Positions 8,730 to 17,263 of a stretch of DNA of 35,200 nt are shown here, one piece after another (the first letter of the stretch is position 1; every line of letters begins with the position of its first letter). Source of the DNA: Thermoflexus hugenholtzii JAD2 (lineage in GTDB: Bacteria > Chloroflexota > UBA11872 > UBA12225); contig CAMDTO010000012.1 in assembly GCA_945907765.1 (NCBI GenBank), positions 1-35,200 of the forward strand. Direction: 5' to 3'. Made by a program: the position numbers and the translations under genes. The notes beneath the pieces were generated by a model. That model was not told the origin of the DNA and made no database searches. It saw nothing but the letters and a program-made list of their open reading frames with translations.

Positions 8730-9346
8730 ACTTCCACCATGTAGTGCTTGTCGGGTTGTCCGGGAGTGGAAAGTCGACGATCGGACCACGACTGGCTCGT
8801 CGCCTTGATTTGTTGTTCATCGACACCGACAAGACGGTCGTCGCGCGCGCCGGATGTCCGATTGACGAAATCTTTGCCACCCGCGGTGAGACGACGTTTC
8901 GCGCGTTCGAGCGTGAAGCGGTTCGCGAGGCCATCGCTGGTCCGAGATCGGTGATCGCCACCGGGGGAGGCGCGCCCGTCGACCCGGAGAACTTCCGTCA
9001 ACTTTGGGAAGGTAATGTGGTGATCTGGCTGGACGCGCCGATGGAGGTCCTGATCTCGCGGATGGAGGGATCGCAGCGGGCAGGGCGGGAAAAGCGTCCG
9101 CTTCTGGCCCATGGTGGTGCGAGGCTTCGACTGCCGGCACTTCTCGAGGCACGTGCGCCGATCTACTCGCAGGCGCACGTGAGGGTCGAGACCGGGGTTG
9201 TGCGTCCGGAAGTCGTGGTGACCGAGATCATCAGGCAGGTTCGTCCGGGCCAGGCACGCACGCGAAGTGCTGCGCGCGTGATCGCATCCCCATCTGCCTC
9301 GGCGCGTCGAGGGAAGGGTGGACAGGTCGGGAGGGCTCGCGATTGA
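8726..9346 (+). CDS. aroK: Shikimate kinase
   Basis: Phosphorylates shikimate at the 3-OH using ATP. It is a P-loop kinase of 206 residues with Walker [10 protein letters not shown] (about 10-18), the shikimate-binding DTDK (about 33-36), [10 protein letters not shown], the GGGAP segment (about 79-84) and a lid with REKRPLLA (about 121-128). The last 35 residues or so are basic and low in complexity (many Arg, Ser, Ala, Gly), extending past the usual 170-residue domain. The start is GTG, overlapping the aroC stop as GTGA, and the gene ends in a TTGA overlap with aroB, so translation is probably coupled along the run. Confidence 0.94.
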   Translation: MNFHHVVLVGLSGSGKSTIGPRLARRLDLLFIDTDKTVVARAGCPIDEIFATRGETTFRAFEREAVREAIAGPRSVIATGGGAPVDPENFRQLWEGNVVIWLDAPMEVLISRMEGSQRAGREKRPLLAHGGARLRLPALLEARAPIYSQAHVRVETGVVRPEVVVTEIIRQVRPGQARTRSAARVIASPSASARRGKGGQVGRARD

Positions 9347-10452
9347 TCACCGAATACCGCCCTCCGGCACCTGTCCCTGAGGCCTTCGTTGGCATCCCGA
9401 CGCACCTTTCTTTCGGAAACGGAAGCGTCGCTGACCTTGGTCAACGGATCACTGAACTTGGCTTCCGGGGCCGGGTGTTTGTCATTACCGATGACAAGGT
9501 CGGCCCGGTTCACGGCCCCAAAGTTATGGAGTCGCTGGCCGATGCCGGGTTCGTGCCGGAATGCCACGCCGTGCCGGCGGGTGAGGCTTCGAAGTCCCTT
9601 GACCGCGCTGCCGAACTGTACGAGTGGCTTGCTGCACATCGGGCGGAGCGCCGTGACGTAGTCGTCGCGCTTGGAGGTGGTGTCGTTGGAGATCTGGCGG
9701 GATTCGTTGCCGCGACGTTCCTGCGAGGCATCACGTTGGTGCAGGTGCCAACGACGGTCCTGTCGATGGTTGACAGTTCTGTCGGTGGGAAGACGGCGGT
9801 CAACCTCCCAGCGGGAAAGAACCTCGTAGGCGCTTTCCATCCGCCTGCCCTCACGCTTGTCGATGTCGGCCTCATCACTGGGCTCCCCGTCCGCGAGGTG
9901 CGGGCCGGGTGGGCGGAGGTGATCAAGACCGCCGCGATTTTTGACCCGGCTCTTCTCGATGAACTCGATACGGTTCCCTTGGATCCAATGAAGCCAGACA
10001 GGATGGCGGACATCCTTGAACGGACGGTGCGCTGGAAGGAACGGGTCGTTCACGAGGACCCACGCGAGCGGGGCGTCAGGGTTGTGCTCAACTTCGGGCA
10101 CACGGTCGGGCACGCCATCGAGGCGACGACGGGTTATGGGACGTACTTGCACGGTGAGGCGGTGGCGATCGGTTTGGTAGCAGCGACACGGCTCAGCGTG
10201 CGTGCGGGATTCCTGCACGCCGGAGTGGCCGTCAGAATCGAGGCCATGCTGGAACGGACGGGGCTGCCGACGCGATATGACCCAGCGTTCACCAATGCAG
10301 GCGCTATCCTTGACCGCACGTTGACCGATAAGAAGGTCGAGTCGAACAAGGTTCGATGGGTTCTGTTGCGTGGCATCGGGCAGGTCGTGGTGACGGATGA
10401 GATCAGCGCTGACGTCATCAGGGACGTGGTCGAAGGATTGGTTCTTCGTTAG
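9343..10452 (+). CDS. aroB: 3-dehydroquinate synthase
   Basis: NAD- and metal-dependent cyclisation of DAHP to 3-dehydroquinate, the second step of the pathway. The 369-residue protein shows GGGVVGDLAGF (about 111-121), VPTTVLSMVDSSVGGKTAVN (about 135-154), AEVIKTA (about 192-198) and the metal-site segment NFGHTVGHAIE (about 250-260) with HGEAVAIG after it. The start is TTG at 9343, overlapping the aroK stop as TTGA. This is the last gene of the aro operon; 3-dehydroquinate dehydratase (aroD/aroQ), needed for the next step, is not in this window. Confidence 0.95.
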   Translation: MITEYRPPAPVPEAFVGIPTHLSFGNGSVADLGQRITELGFRGRVFVITDDKVGPVHGPKVMESLADAGFVPECHAVPAGEASKSLDRAAELYEWLAAHRAERRDVVVALGGGVVGDLAGFVAATFLRGITLVQVPTTVLSMVDSSVGGKTAVNLPAGKNLVGAFHPPALTLVDVGLITGLPVREVRAGWAEVIKTAAIFDPALLDELDTVPLDPMKPDRMADILERTVRWKERVVHEDPRERGVRVVLNFGHTVGHAIEATTGYGTYLHGEAVAIGLVAATRLSVRAGFLHAGVAVRIEAMLERTGLPTRYDPAFTNAGAILDRTLTDKKVESNKVRWVLLRGIGQVVVTDEISADVIRDVVEGLVLR

Positions 10453-10467
10453 CCAACGGGGTGCATC

Positions 10468-10496
10468 TTGACTGATCGGCAAATGGCGGCTACCTT
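10468..10496 (+). promoter_or_regulatory. Predicted promoter of the PilZ gene
   Basis: TTGACT (10468-10473) and TACCTT (10491-10496) are separated by 17 bases in the short gap after aroB. The predicted start, about 10503, gives a leader of about 20 bases before the PilZ ATG at 10522. This suggests that the PilZ gene can be transcribed on its own and not only by read-through from aroB. Confidence 0.5.
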
Positions 10497-10521
10497 CAAG
10501 TCAGACGGGAAGCAATGAACC

Positions 10522-11283
10522 ATGGTTGGAAATCTTCCGGGCATTCGCATCGGTGCAACGCTCAACATGGAGGCCGATGACCCAACGTTGGGTGCCGATA
10601 CGTACCGTTGTCGGATTGAGGACTTCACAGGAGACCGTCTGACGCTGACGTGGCCATCGAAGCGTGGTCAGAGCGTCAAGCTTGCGGTTGAGGACACCGT
10701 CTCGCTTGCCCTGTCGCAATCCGGTTCGGACGGGCAACCGACAGCAACGATCTATCTTGATTGTGTTGTTGTGGACCGGCTTCCCCCGTCTCCGGGCAAT
10801 CCCGTGGCGATGGTTGTCGTGCGTGTACTCGCTGCCGGTCGGCAGGCACCCCGGGGCTCGTACCGCCTTCCCGTGACTATCCCGTTGACCGAAGCCGCGG
10901 TCCGCGAGAGTAGTTTTGGGGCCGCGACGTGGAAGCCAGTGTGCGGCTTCGTCCATGACATCAGTGGCGGTGGCCTCGGCCTCACGTTGGACGAGGAAGT
11001 GGCGCCGGGCCTGAAGCTTCGGGTTCGTTTCCCGGTTCCCATGGGTTCTGGGGAGATGGCGGTAACCGTCGAAGTGATGAACGTGATTGACGTGAACCCG
11101 GGCGAACGCTTGTCGAAGTTCAAGGTCGGTGTCAAGTTCGACGACGCGACAGGCCTCCAGAGGGAACGCATGGCCCGGGCAGTTCATCGGTCACAGGTGG
11201 AGAACCGGCGACGTGACCAAGCGGCGGGGCGCCTGCATGTTGCGGCTATCGAAACCGCGGAGGATGAGGTCGCGGCCCCATAG
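10522..11283 (+). CDS. PilZ-domain cyclic-di-GMP-binding protein (YcgR-like layout)
   Basis: A 253-residue soluble protein. The N-terminal half (about 10-105) resembles the beta-barrel PilZN/YcgR-N domain. The PilZ domain follows with its two diagnostic motifs: RxxxR as RGSYR (about 111-115) and D-x-S-x-x-G as DISGGG (about 146-151). These residues bind cyclic di-GMP, so the protein should be an effector of that second messenger, typically acting on motility, pili or surface polysaccharide. No flagellar or pilus gene is nearby to say which. The C-terminal 30 residues are charged and probably disordered. No transmembrane segment is seen. Confidence 0.85.
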   Translation: MVGNLPGIRIGATLNMEADDPTLGADTYRCRIEDFTGDRLTLTWPSKRGQSVKLAVEDTVSLALSQSGSDGQPTATIYLDCVVVDRLPPSPGNPVAMVVVRVLAAGRQAPRGSYRLPVTIPLTEAAVRESSFGAATWKPVCGFVHDISGGGLGLTLDEEVAPGLKLRVRFPVPMGSGEMAVTVEVMNVIDVNPGERLSKFKVGVKFDDATGLQRERMARAVHRSQVENRRRDQAAGRLHVAAIETAEDEVAAP

Positions 11284-11345
11284 GGTCGCGACTTGCAGTA
11301 CACTGACGAGCCGTAGACGGTTCGTTGTCGTGAGGAGTTCGTAGC

Positions 11346-11570
11346 ATGGCTGGTAAGCCCAAGATGGTGTCTCTCGATGATTTTGGTAAGCCACCGCCAC
11401 CGCCACCCAAGACACCACCTAACTGGTCACAAATCATCGGTGGGTCGGCTGTAATATTAATCATTGTAGTGGGATTTTTCATTGCCATACCTTATATGGA
11501 ACAAGTTGGAATGGGGTACTGGTCGTCATCGAGTGACCTCGCAGACCCAGGCCGATTTGCGTCAAAGTAA
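11346..11570 (+). CDS. Small proline-rich single-pass membrane protein, function unknown
   Basis: A 74-residue protein with three parts: a basic, polar N-terminus with a proline run (KPPPPPPKTPP, about 15-25), one hydrophobic helix (about 31-49), and a short polar tail. The N-terminus is probably cytoplasmic. GAGGAG lies about 10 bases before the ATG, which supports translation. I recognise no domain. The DNA over the helix (about 11450-11510) is noticeably more AT-rich than its surroundings, partly explained by Ile/Val/Phe codons. A possible hairpin terminator follows, so it may be a single-gene unit. Confidence 0.7.
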   Translation: MAGKPKMVSLDDFGKPPPPPPKTPPNWSQIIGGSAVILIIVVGFFIAIPYMEQVGMGYWSSSSDLADPGRFASK

Positions 11571-11597
11571 TCCTCGGGCGTCGCCACATTTTTTGCC

Positions 11598-11637
11598 GGC
11601 CGGATGAAGGGTGACCTTCGTTCCGGCCTTGCTTGTT
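11598..11637 (+). terminator. Possible terminator after the small membrane protein gene
   Basis: A long stem GGCCGGA (11598-11604) / TCCGGCC (11622-11628) extends inward with GAAGG / CCTTC around a short loop. The following bases, TTGCTTGTTT, are T-rich but interrupted, so termination may be only partial. It lies between the small membrane protein gene and the greA-fusion promoter. Confidence 0.55.
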
Positions 11638-11701
11638 TATGTGGCCCTTGCAGCAAAGCGCTCTCCGGGAAATTGCATCCGGTGTGCTCGGGGGTGGCCG
11701 G

Positions 11702-11707
11702 TACAAT
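11702..11707 (+). promoter_or_regulatory. -10 box of a probably leaderless greA-fusion transcript
   Basis: TACAAT (five of six matches to TATAAT) ends six bases before the ATG at 11714, so a start point at the normal distance falls on or beside the ATG. No Shine-Dalgarno sequence is present. I see no good -35 at 16-18 bases; TTGCAT lies too far away (23-base gap). Confidence 0.45.
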
Positions 11708-11713
11708 CAACCC

Positions 11714-12598
11714 ATGACGTCATCCGTACCAACCGCACCAACCGCACCAACCCGGCTTGGCCAGGCTCTGGATGATTACCGGGCCCGGATCTCTCCTGAT
11801 GATCATGCGCGTCTACGCAAGTTTGTGACCTGGCTTGGCGTTAGCGTGACCGTGGAAGCAGTACAGGCGTACAAGATCGAGGAGTTCCTTGCCCAACAGG
11901 TCAAAACTTCGATGTCCCCCCGTGCGTACCTTGCTCCACTGAAGACGTTTTTTGCGTACGTCTTGGAGCAGCGCCTCATACCCAGTGACCCGATGAAAAA
12001 TGTCCGTTTGCCGAGGACTGGGGTCGCTGCGGTCAAGAAGAGCGCTGCGGCGGCTGCCGCAGCAGCGGCAGCGACAGGTTCACCAACGCACGTTGCAACG
12101 ACATCCGGGACGTCACGCATCGAAGACGTGGAATACGTCAGCCGGGCCCGGCACGAAGAGATGAAGAAGGAACTCGACCGGCTTCAAGTCGACGAGAGAC
12201 AGCGCATCAGCGCACTCCTCGAGGAGGCGATCAAGGACGGCGACCTTTCCGAGAATGCCGGATACGAGGACGCCAAGATGCGTCAGGGGTTGCTTGAGGC
12301 GAGAATTCGCGACCTTGAGAGCAAACTCAGGCACGTGGCGTTGATCGAGGATCAGGACAACGACGGCGCCACGATTGGTGTTGGAAGCCGTGTCAAGTTG
12401 CGTGAAGTTGCCACGGATGACGAAGTGGAATATCAGGTCGTTGGGCCGGAGGAGACCGACCCGCGGCTTGGAAAGATTTCCCATCGCTCACCGGTTGGCA
12501 AGGCCCTCATCGGCAAGACCGCCGGCGAGGAGACCGATGTGGTCACCCCTGGTGGCACCACCCGTTACCTGATCGTTTCGGTTGAACGGGGGGCGTGA
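11714..12598 (+). CDS. greA: GreA-type transcript cleavage factor fused to a recombinase-like SAM/core-binding N-terminal domain
   Basis: A 294-residue two-part protein. Residues about 150-294 are a complete GreA: the coiled coil with its acidic tip GDLSENAGYEDAK (about 176-188), whose Asp and Glu enter the RNA polymerase channel to stimulate RNA cleavage, then the FKBP-like domain ending GGTTRYLIVSVE. Residues about 12-105 look like the helical N-terminal SAM-like domain of tyrosine recombinases (FVTWLGV, IEEFLAQQV, SPRAYLAPLKTFFAYVLEQ, DPMKNVRLPR). No recombinase catalytic domain is present. A Lys-Lys-Ser and alanine run (about 107-121) links the two. Ordinary GreA has about 158 residues. 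ATG 11714 is chosen because a -10 box sits just before it; an upstream in-frame ATG at 11633 lies inside the preceding hairpin tail. Confidence 0.88.
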   Translation: MTSSVPTAPTAPTRLGQALDDYRARISPDDHARLRKFVTWLGVSVTVEAVQAYKIEEFLAQQVKTSMSPRAYLAPLKTFFAYVLEQRLIPSDPMKNVRLPRTGVAAVKKSAAAAAAAAAATGSPTHVATTSGTSRIEDVEYVSRARHEEMKKELDRLQVDERQRISALLEEAIKDGDLSENAGYEDAKMRQGLLEARIRDLESKLRHVALIEDQDNDGATIGVGSRVKLREVATDDEVEYQVVGPEETDPRLGKISHRSPVGKALIGKTAGEETDVVTPGGTTRYLIVSVERGA

Positions 12599-12694
12599 CC
12601 TCGGTGGCGGATGGTCGGGTTGAGAGGATTCCAGCGCGCCCGGCAAAGCAATTGATAGTGGACGCGCGCCGGATCGGGGCGTGGGAGTAATCAG

Positions 12695-13255
12695 ATGCCA
12701 CCTCTCGGCACCTTGGTTCAGCTCGTCGTTGCCTTTGGCGGCGCGTACCTCGTGGCATTGTGGTTCAGCACGATTGTCTGGACCTACTACGATATTCGTG
12801 CCCGCTCGGCGGACCTGTACGTCCACATCTTTGCCACGGCGTTGGTGCTGATGTTCAACGTCTTCGGGCTTCTGCTCTATTTCATCCTCCGGCCACGCGA
12901 GACTCTCGCCGAGGCGTATGAACGATCTCTTGAAGAGGAAAGCCTGCTTCAGGAACTCGAGGACAGGTTGCACTGCCCGAGTTGTCGACAGCGGATCCAT
13001 GCTGACTACGTCGTCTGTCCGAGTTGTCACGTGATTCTCAAGAACCGGTGCGGGGCATGCGATCACCTGGTCAATCCACGTTGGGAACTCTGTGCATATT
13101 GTGGTGCCCTGCAGGGTGCCGGTCATGACCATTCCGGTGGCGACCACCAACATGGTGTCCCTGCCCCTGGGTCGCCGACGGTCGTTGCCATGACGGTTGA
13201 AACATATGGCGTGGACGCGCCCGGGCCGGGTGGCAGTGTCGGCACCGTCGATTGA
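12695..13255 (+). CDS. Two-helix membrane protein with double zinc ribbon
   Basis: A 186-residue protein. Two hydrophobic helices (about 7-30 and 43-65) are followed by a charged, probably coiled segment (ETLAEAYERSLEEESLLQEL). A double zinc ribbon comes next: CPSC and CPSC (about 94-112) form one knuckle pair, CGAC and CAYC (about 119-137) the second. The C-terminal 45 residues include a His/Gly-rich stretch (GHDHSGGDHQH) and look disordered. The zinc domain is probably cytoplasmic. No enzymatic motif is visible; proteins of this layout are known without assigned function. The ATG has GGGAG seven bases upstream. maf follows closely. Confidence 0.75.
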   Translation: MPPLGTLVQLVVAFGGAYLVALWFSTIVWTYYDIRARSADLYVHIFATALVLMFNVFGLLLYFILRPRETLAEAYERSLEEESLLQELEDRLHCPSCRQRIHADYVVCPSCHVILKNRCGACDHLVNPRWELCAYCGALQGAGHDHSGGDHQHGVPAPGSPTVVAMTVETYGVDAPGPGGSVGTVD

Positions 13256-13273
13256 CCGGGTGGGCCACTCTTT

Positions 13274-13996
13274 GTGGGTGCCTCAGTGACCAGGAAAGCT
13301 GACCCGGCTCGCGTCTCAATCTGTCTTGCATCAAGGTCACCGCGTCGCCAGGATGCCTTGCGCGCTTTGGGTGTCGCGTTCCAAGTCCGGGTCTCGGACG
13401 TCGAGGATCGTCTCGACCCAGGACCAGACCCGATTGACCCGGTGCCGATTGCCATTGCAAAGGCACGCGACATCGTCGCCATCGGTGGTAATGGTTTGCC
13501 TGAGGTGGTGCTTGCAGCCGACACCATCGTCGCGCTCGGTGCGGAACCGTTGGGTAAGCCAATGACACCGGATGTCGCGGTCCGGATGTTGCAGCGGTTG
13601 CGCGGACAGTCTCATGCCGTTCGGACGGGTGTGGTGCTGGTTACCGGGAACCGGCTTGTGAGTGGTGAGGTATTCACACCGCTCGCGATGCGGGACTATT
13701 CCGATGACGACATCGTTGGCTATGTCGCCTCTGGCGAGGCACTTGATTGCGCAGGCAGCTATGACGCGCGTGGCGTTGGCGGAACACTCATCGCGTCAAT
13801 CTCGGGTTGCATCAGTTCGGTCGTTGGGTTCCCGATCCATGCGATCGCTGGAATGCTTGCTGATGCCGGTGTGGACGTGCCAGTGAACCCGGTCGAGGCG
13901 TGCACATCCCTCTACGGGCGGACATGCGTGGGTGCTGCGAACCCGGTGGCATGTGCGCTCTCCCGGGTTCGGCACGGAGGTGCCACCGACGCGTGA
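13274..13996 (+). CDS. maf: Maf-family nucleoside triphosphate pyrophosphatase
   Basis: A 240-residue Maf/HAM1-fold protein. Maf proteins hydrolyse dTTP/UTP or modified pyrimidine triphosphates to monophosphates and are linked to septum control. It carries the N-terminal signature LASRSPRRQDALRALG (about 17-32), the segment VLAADTIVALG with the catalytic Asp, LGKP, and GSYDARGVGG matching the usual GxYxxxGxGG region. It ends with an extra, poorly conserved tail of about 30 residues. The start is GTG at 13274; GTG 13286 is also possible. It is the last + strand gene before the convergent trp operon, and only 46 bases separate the two stops. Confidence 0.88.
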   Translation: MGASVTRKADPARVSICLASRSPRRQDALRALGVAFQVRVSDVEDRLDPGPDPIDPVPIAIAKARDIVAIGGNGLPEVVLAADTIVALGAEPLGKPMTPDVAVRMLQRLRGQSHAVRTGVVLVTGNRLVSGEVFTPLAMRDYSDDDIVGYVASGEALDCAGSYDARGVGGTLIASISGCISSVVGFPIHAIAGMLADAGVDVPVNPVEACTSLYGRTCVGAANPVACALSRVRHGGATDA

Positions 13997-14042
13997 GTCG
14001 ACACGGCGTCGCATGGATGGCACAAGGTTTCCGGCGATGGTC

Positions 14043-14870
14043 CTAGGACACTCCGTCGGCGGCATTCCTCAGGGATTTGGCGAAGGATCGTAGTTCCTGG
14101 ACGTGTGTCTCGGGTGGAGTGTGTTCCATCCGGTCGATGATGGCGCTGGCCACGATAGCCGCGTCGGCGATTCCCCGAAGGCTAGCCACATGCTCCGGGC
14201 GGGATACCCCGAACCCGACCGCCAATGGCAGGTTGGTGAAGCTGCGCACGCGGGCAAGGTATTCGGGCAGGTCAGATGGAAGTGCCTGCCTTGCGCCGGT
14301 GACACCGGTCAGGCTGACGCAATAGATGAAACCCCGCGCCCGGGCGGCGATTGCCCGGAGACGCGGTTGGGGCGTCGTGGGTGCAACGAGGAAGATCGTG
14401 TCGATTCCCACCCGGTCCAGGGCGTCAATGAGGGCGTCAGACTCTTCCGCAGGCAGGTCGGGAACGATCAGGCCATCGACCCCGGCTTCGCTGGCGTCGA
14501 TTGCGAAGCGTTCGAGCCCCCTGGAAAGGATTGGGTTGTAGTAACTCATGAAGATCAGCGGTGCGGTGATGCCGTCGCTGCGAAGTATTCGAACGGTATC
14601 GAGGGCGATCGAAAGTGTTGCGCCTTGGCGGAGGGCCTCGAATGAGGCCCTCTGGATGGTTGTGCCATCGGCTTGAGGATCAGAGAAGGGCACTCCGAGC
14701 TCGATGAGGTCGAATCCTCCGTCGATGAGGGCCGGGACGAGGGTCCGGGATGACTCGATTGTTGGAAACCCGATGGTTTGCCAGCCAACCAAGGCCATCG
14801 TGCCGGCTTCGCGGTGACGGGCCAGTGTTGCGCCAATTCGTGACTGATGTTGCGCGGGTTGGTTGTTCAC
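14043..14870 (-). CDS. trpA: Tryptophan synthase alpha subunit
   Basis: Cleaves indole-3-glycerol phosphate to indole and glyceraldehyde 3-phosphate, passing indole to TrpB. The 275-residue TIM barrel has the catalytic pair Glu57 in [11 protein letters not shown] and Asp68 in ADG, spaced 11 apart as in the Escherichia coli enzyme (49/60). It also shows [17 protein letters not shown] and the phosphate loop segment GFGVSRPEH. The start is GTG, overlapping the trpB stop as GTGA. Last gene of the trp operon; no clear T-run terminator is visible before the convergent maf gene. Confidence 0.95.
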   Translation of the reverse strand: MNNQPAQHQSRIGATLARHREAGTMALVGWQTIGFPTIESSRTLVPALIDGGFDLIELGVPFSDPQADGTTIQRASFEALRQGATLSIALDTVRILRSDGITAPLIFMSYYNPILSRGLERFAIDASEAGVDGLIVPDLPAEESDALIDALDRVGIDTIFLVAPTTPQPRLRAIAARARGFIYCVSLTGVTGARQALPSDLPEYLARVRSFTNLPLAVGFGVSRPEHVASLRGIADAAIVASAIIDRMEHTPPETHVQELRSFAKSLRNAADGVS

Positions 14871-16093
14871 AGGGTCACTCCCAACCGGGTCGCGACTGTA
14901 CTCAGGTCCTTGTCACCACGCCCCGAACAGTTGACCACGATGATTTCCGATGACGGCCGCGACGCGGCGTACTCGGCGGCGTATGCGATGGCGTGAGCGG
15001 TTTCCAGGGCGGGAATGATCCCCTCGGTCTGGCAGAGGAGTTCGAACCCGGCTAGCGCACCCGCATCATCGACGGCGACGTACGTGGCGCGACCCGAATC
15101 CTTGTACCAGGAGTGTTCGGGACCGACGCCGGGATAGTCGAGACCCGCTGAGATGCTGTGGGTTTCGATGACTTGACCGTCCCCGTCCTGCATCAGGTAC
15201 GAGAGTGCACCGTGCAGGACGCCGGGGCGACCCGCCGAAAGCGGTGCTGCATGGCGACCGGTGGAGACGCCATCGCCTCCGGCCTCGACACCGATCAGGC
15301 GCACCGACGGATCAGCGTGGAAGGGATGGAAGATGCCCATGGCATTGCTTCCTCCACCGACGCACGCGATCACGGCATCCGGCAGGCGACCAATCTGCGC
15401 GAGGGACTGTTCACGGGTCTCACGGCCGATGACACTTTGGAAGTCACGCACCATGGTGGGGTATGGGTGAGGCCCGACGACCGACCCGATAATGTAGAAG
15501 GTGTCATTGACGTTGGTGACCCAGTCGCGGATTGCCTCGTTGATCGCATCCTTCAGGGTGCGTGATCCCGACTTGACTGGCCGGACTTCGGCTCCGAGAA
15601 GTTTCATGCGGAACACATTTGGCGCCTGGCGGTGCACATCCTGCTCGCCCATGTAGACGATGCATTCGAGGCCGAGCATCGCGCAGACGGTGGCAGTGGC
15701 AACCCCATGCTGTCCGGCGCCGGTTTCCGCAATGATGCGCTCCTTGCCCATCCGCCGAGCAAGGAGCCCCTGACCAAGGGCATTGTTGATCTTGTGCGCA
15801 CCAGTGTGTGCGAGGTCCTCACGCTTGAAGTACACCTGCGCACCACCCGCGCGGGCGGTCAGCTTGGTTGCGTGGTAGAGGGGGGTGGGACGCCCGATGA
15901 AGTCTCGGGCGAGGGTGTCATAGGTCGCGGTGAAGGCCGGATCGTGACGGGCGACGTCGTATGCGTCGATGAGCTCCGCAAGGGCGGGCATGAGCGTCTC
16001 GGGCACGAACTGGCCACCGTACGGTCCAAACCGACCGGGACGCGTGGCTTCGGCAGGAGTGGCTGCTCGGGTGGATGGGCTGACGGTTGCCAT
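14867..16093 (-). CDS. trpB: Tryptophan synthase beta subunit
   Basis: PLP enzyme joining indole and serine to make tryptophan. The 408-residue protein has [15 protein letters not shown] near the start, the PLP lysine Lys101 in [24 protein letters not shown], the phosphate-binding GGGSNAMG (about 245) and [12 protein letters not shown]. This is the standard TrpB1 type that pairs with TrpA. ATG 16093 has AAAGGAAA about 10 bases upstream; the frame is open to 16240 but lacks a better start. A 97-base gap to trpS contains nested inverted repeats (CACCCCG/CGGGGTG enclosing CCGTT/AACGG) but no T-run. Confidence 0.97.
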   Translation of the reverse strand: MATVSPSTRAATPAEATRPGRFGPYGGQFVPETLMPALAELIDAYDVARHDPAFTATYDTLARDFIGRPTPLYHATKLTARAGGAQVYFKREDLAHTGAHKINNALGQGLLARRMGKERIIAETGAGQHGVATATVCAMLGLECIVYMGEQDVHRQAPNVFRMKLLGAEVRPVKSGSRTLKDAINEAIRDWVTNVNDTFYIIGSVVGPHPYPTMVRDFQSVIGRETREQSLAQIGRLPDAVIACVGGGSNAMGIFHPFHADPSVRLIGVEAGGDGVSTGRHAAPLSAGRPGVLHGALSYLMQDGDGQVIETHSISAGLDYPGVGPEHSWYKDSGRATYVAVDDAGALAGFELLCQTEGIIPALETAHAIAYAAEYAASRPSSEIIVVNCSGRGDKDLSTVATRLGVTL

Positions 16094-16190
16094 CTGTTTC
16101 GATTTCCTTTCAAGTTGGCCCTCACCCCGATCCCCACACCCGTTTGCGAACGGAAAGAAGATGGCGGGGTGACCGTGATTATTCCTGGGT

Positions 16191-17198
16191 TTAGCGCAGT
16201 CCCATTGCGGTACAGACCCGGTTGAAGGTGCGGTCCGCAATCACTCGCGCGCGGTCGGCGCCGTCTCGGAGAAGGTCGTCGAGGTCTGAAGAGTTCAGGA
16301 GGGAGTTGCAACGCGCCTGGATTGGGGAGAGTGTGTCCAGAACCGCGTCAGCAAGGGTTTGCTTGAGGTCACCGTACCCCTTCCCTTCGAACCGTGTCTC
16401 AATCTGTTCCCTCGTCTCGCCGCTGAGCACCTGATAGATCGCGAGCAAGTTGTAGAGGCCCGGCCGATTGGTGTCGAAGACGATAGTGCGGTCACTATCG
16501 GTCGTGGCACGCATGATCGCCTTGCGGATGTCCTCGGGTTTGTCGAAGATGCCTATTGCCTGCCCGGGCAGGTTGTCCGACTTGCTCATCTTCTTGGAAG
16601 GGTCGGCGAGACCCATGATCCGCGCGCCAGTCTCGGCGATCAGCGGCTTCGGGACGACGAGGATGTCACCGTAGAGGCGGTTTACCCGCTCGGCGATGTC
16701 CCGTGTCAGTTCCACGTGTTGCTTCTGATCGTCCCCAACGGGGACGAGGTTTGCGTCGTACAAAAGGATGTCGGATGCCATCAGGACGGGATAGTCGAAC
16801 AAGCCGGTCGAGATGCGTTCCCGATTGTCGCCTTCCCGGGCCGCCTTGTCCTTGAACTGGGTCATGCGCTCAAGCCATCCCATGGGGGTGATGCAGTTGA
16901 GCACCCACCCGAGTTCGGCATGTGCGCTGACGTGGCTCTGGACGAAGACGATGGTCCGGGCAGGGTCAAGACCGGCCGCAATGTAGAAGGCCGCGACCTC
17001 GCGGGTCTGTTGGCGGAGGGCGACCGGATCCTGGGGCACGGTGATGGCGTGCAGGTCCACGATGCAGAAGACATTTTCGTACACGTCCTGATCATCGACC
17101 CATCGTTTGATCGCTCCGAGGTAGTTGCCCAGATGGAGCCCACCACTCGGCTTGACGCCTGAGAAGGTCTTCAGCCGCTTGGTCGTCGTGTCTGTCAT
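16191..17198 (-). CDS. trpS: Tryptophanyl-tRNA synthetase
   Basis: Class I aminoacyl-tRNA synthetase charging tRNA-Trp. The 335-residue protein shows the HIGH-type motif HLGNYLG (about 22-28) after SGVKPSGG, the DLHAIT segment, and KMSKS in [10 protein letters not shown] (about 203). Length is normal for bacterial TrpS. ATG 17198 is preceded by AGGAGA. It sits between trpF and trpB, on the same strand and with modest gaps (65 and 97 bases), so it should share the T-box control seen ahead of trpE. That makes the operon respond to uncharged tRNA-Trp with both more tryptophan and more charging enzyme. Confidence 0.97.
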   Translation of the reverse strand: MTDTTTKRLKTFSGVKPSGGLHLGNYLGAIKRWVDDQDVYENVFCIVDLHAITVPQDPVALRQQTREVAAFYIAAGLDPARTIVFVQSHVSAHAELGWVLNCITPMGWLERMTQFKDKAAREGDNRERISTGLFDYPVLMASDILLYDANLVPVGDDQKQHVELTRDIAERVNRLYGDILVVPKPLIAETGARIMGLADPSKKMSKSDNLPGQAIGIFDKPEDIRKAIMRATTDSDRTIVFDTNRPGLYNLLAIYQVLSGETREQIETRFEGKGYGDLKQTLADAVLDTLSPIQARCNSLLNSSDLDDLLRDGADRARVIADRTFNRVCTAMGLR

Positions 17199-17263
17199 GG
17201 TGAGTTCTCCTGATCGGGATATGCGGGATGAAAATCGTCTGTTTGAGGTGAGGAACCCATCCG

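Noticed and set aside
9163-10482. Long open frame on the - strand opposite aroB
   Set aside because: It lies wholly opposite aroK/aroB, whose motifs are clear, and its translation is Arg/His-rich with no recognisable domain; this is a usual shadow in GC-rich DNA.
16094-16190. Inverted repeats between trpS and trpB as a terminator
   Set aside because: The stems have a long interrupted loop and no T-run, and trpB-trpA would be cut off from the operon; at most a processing or stability element.
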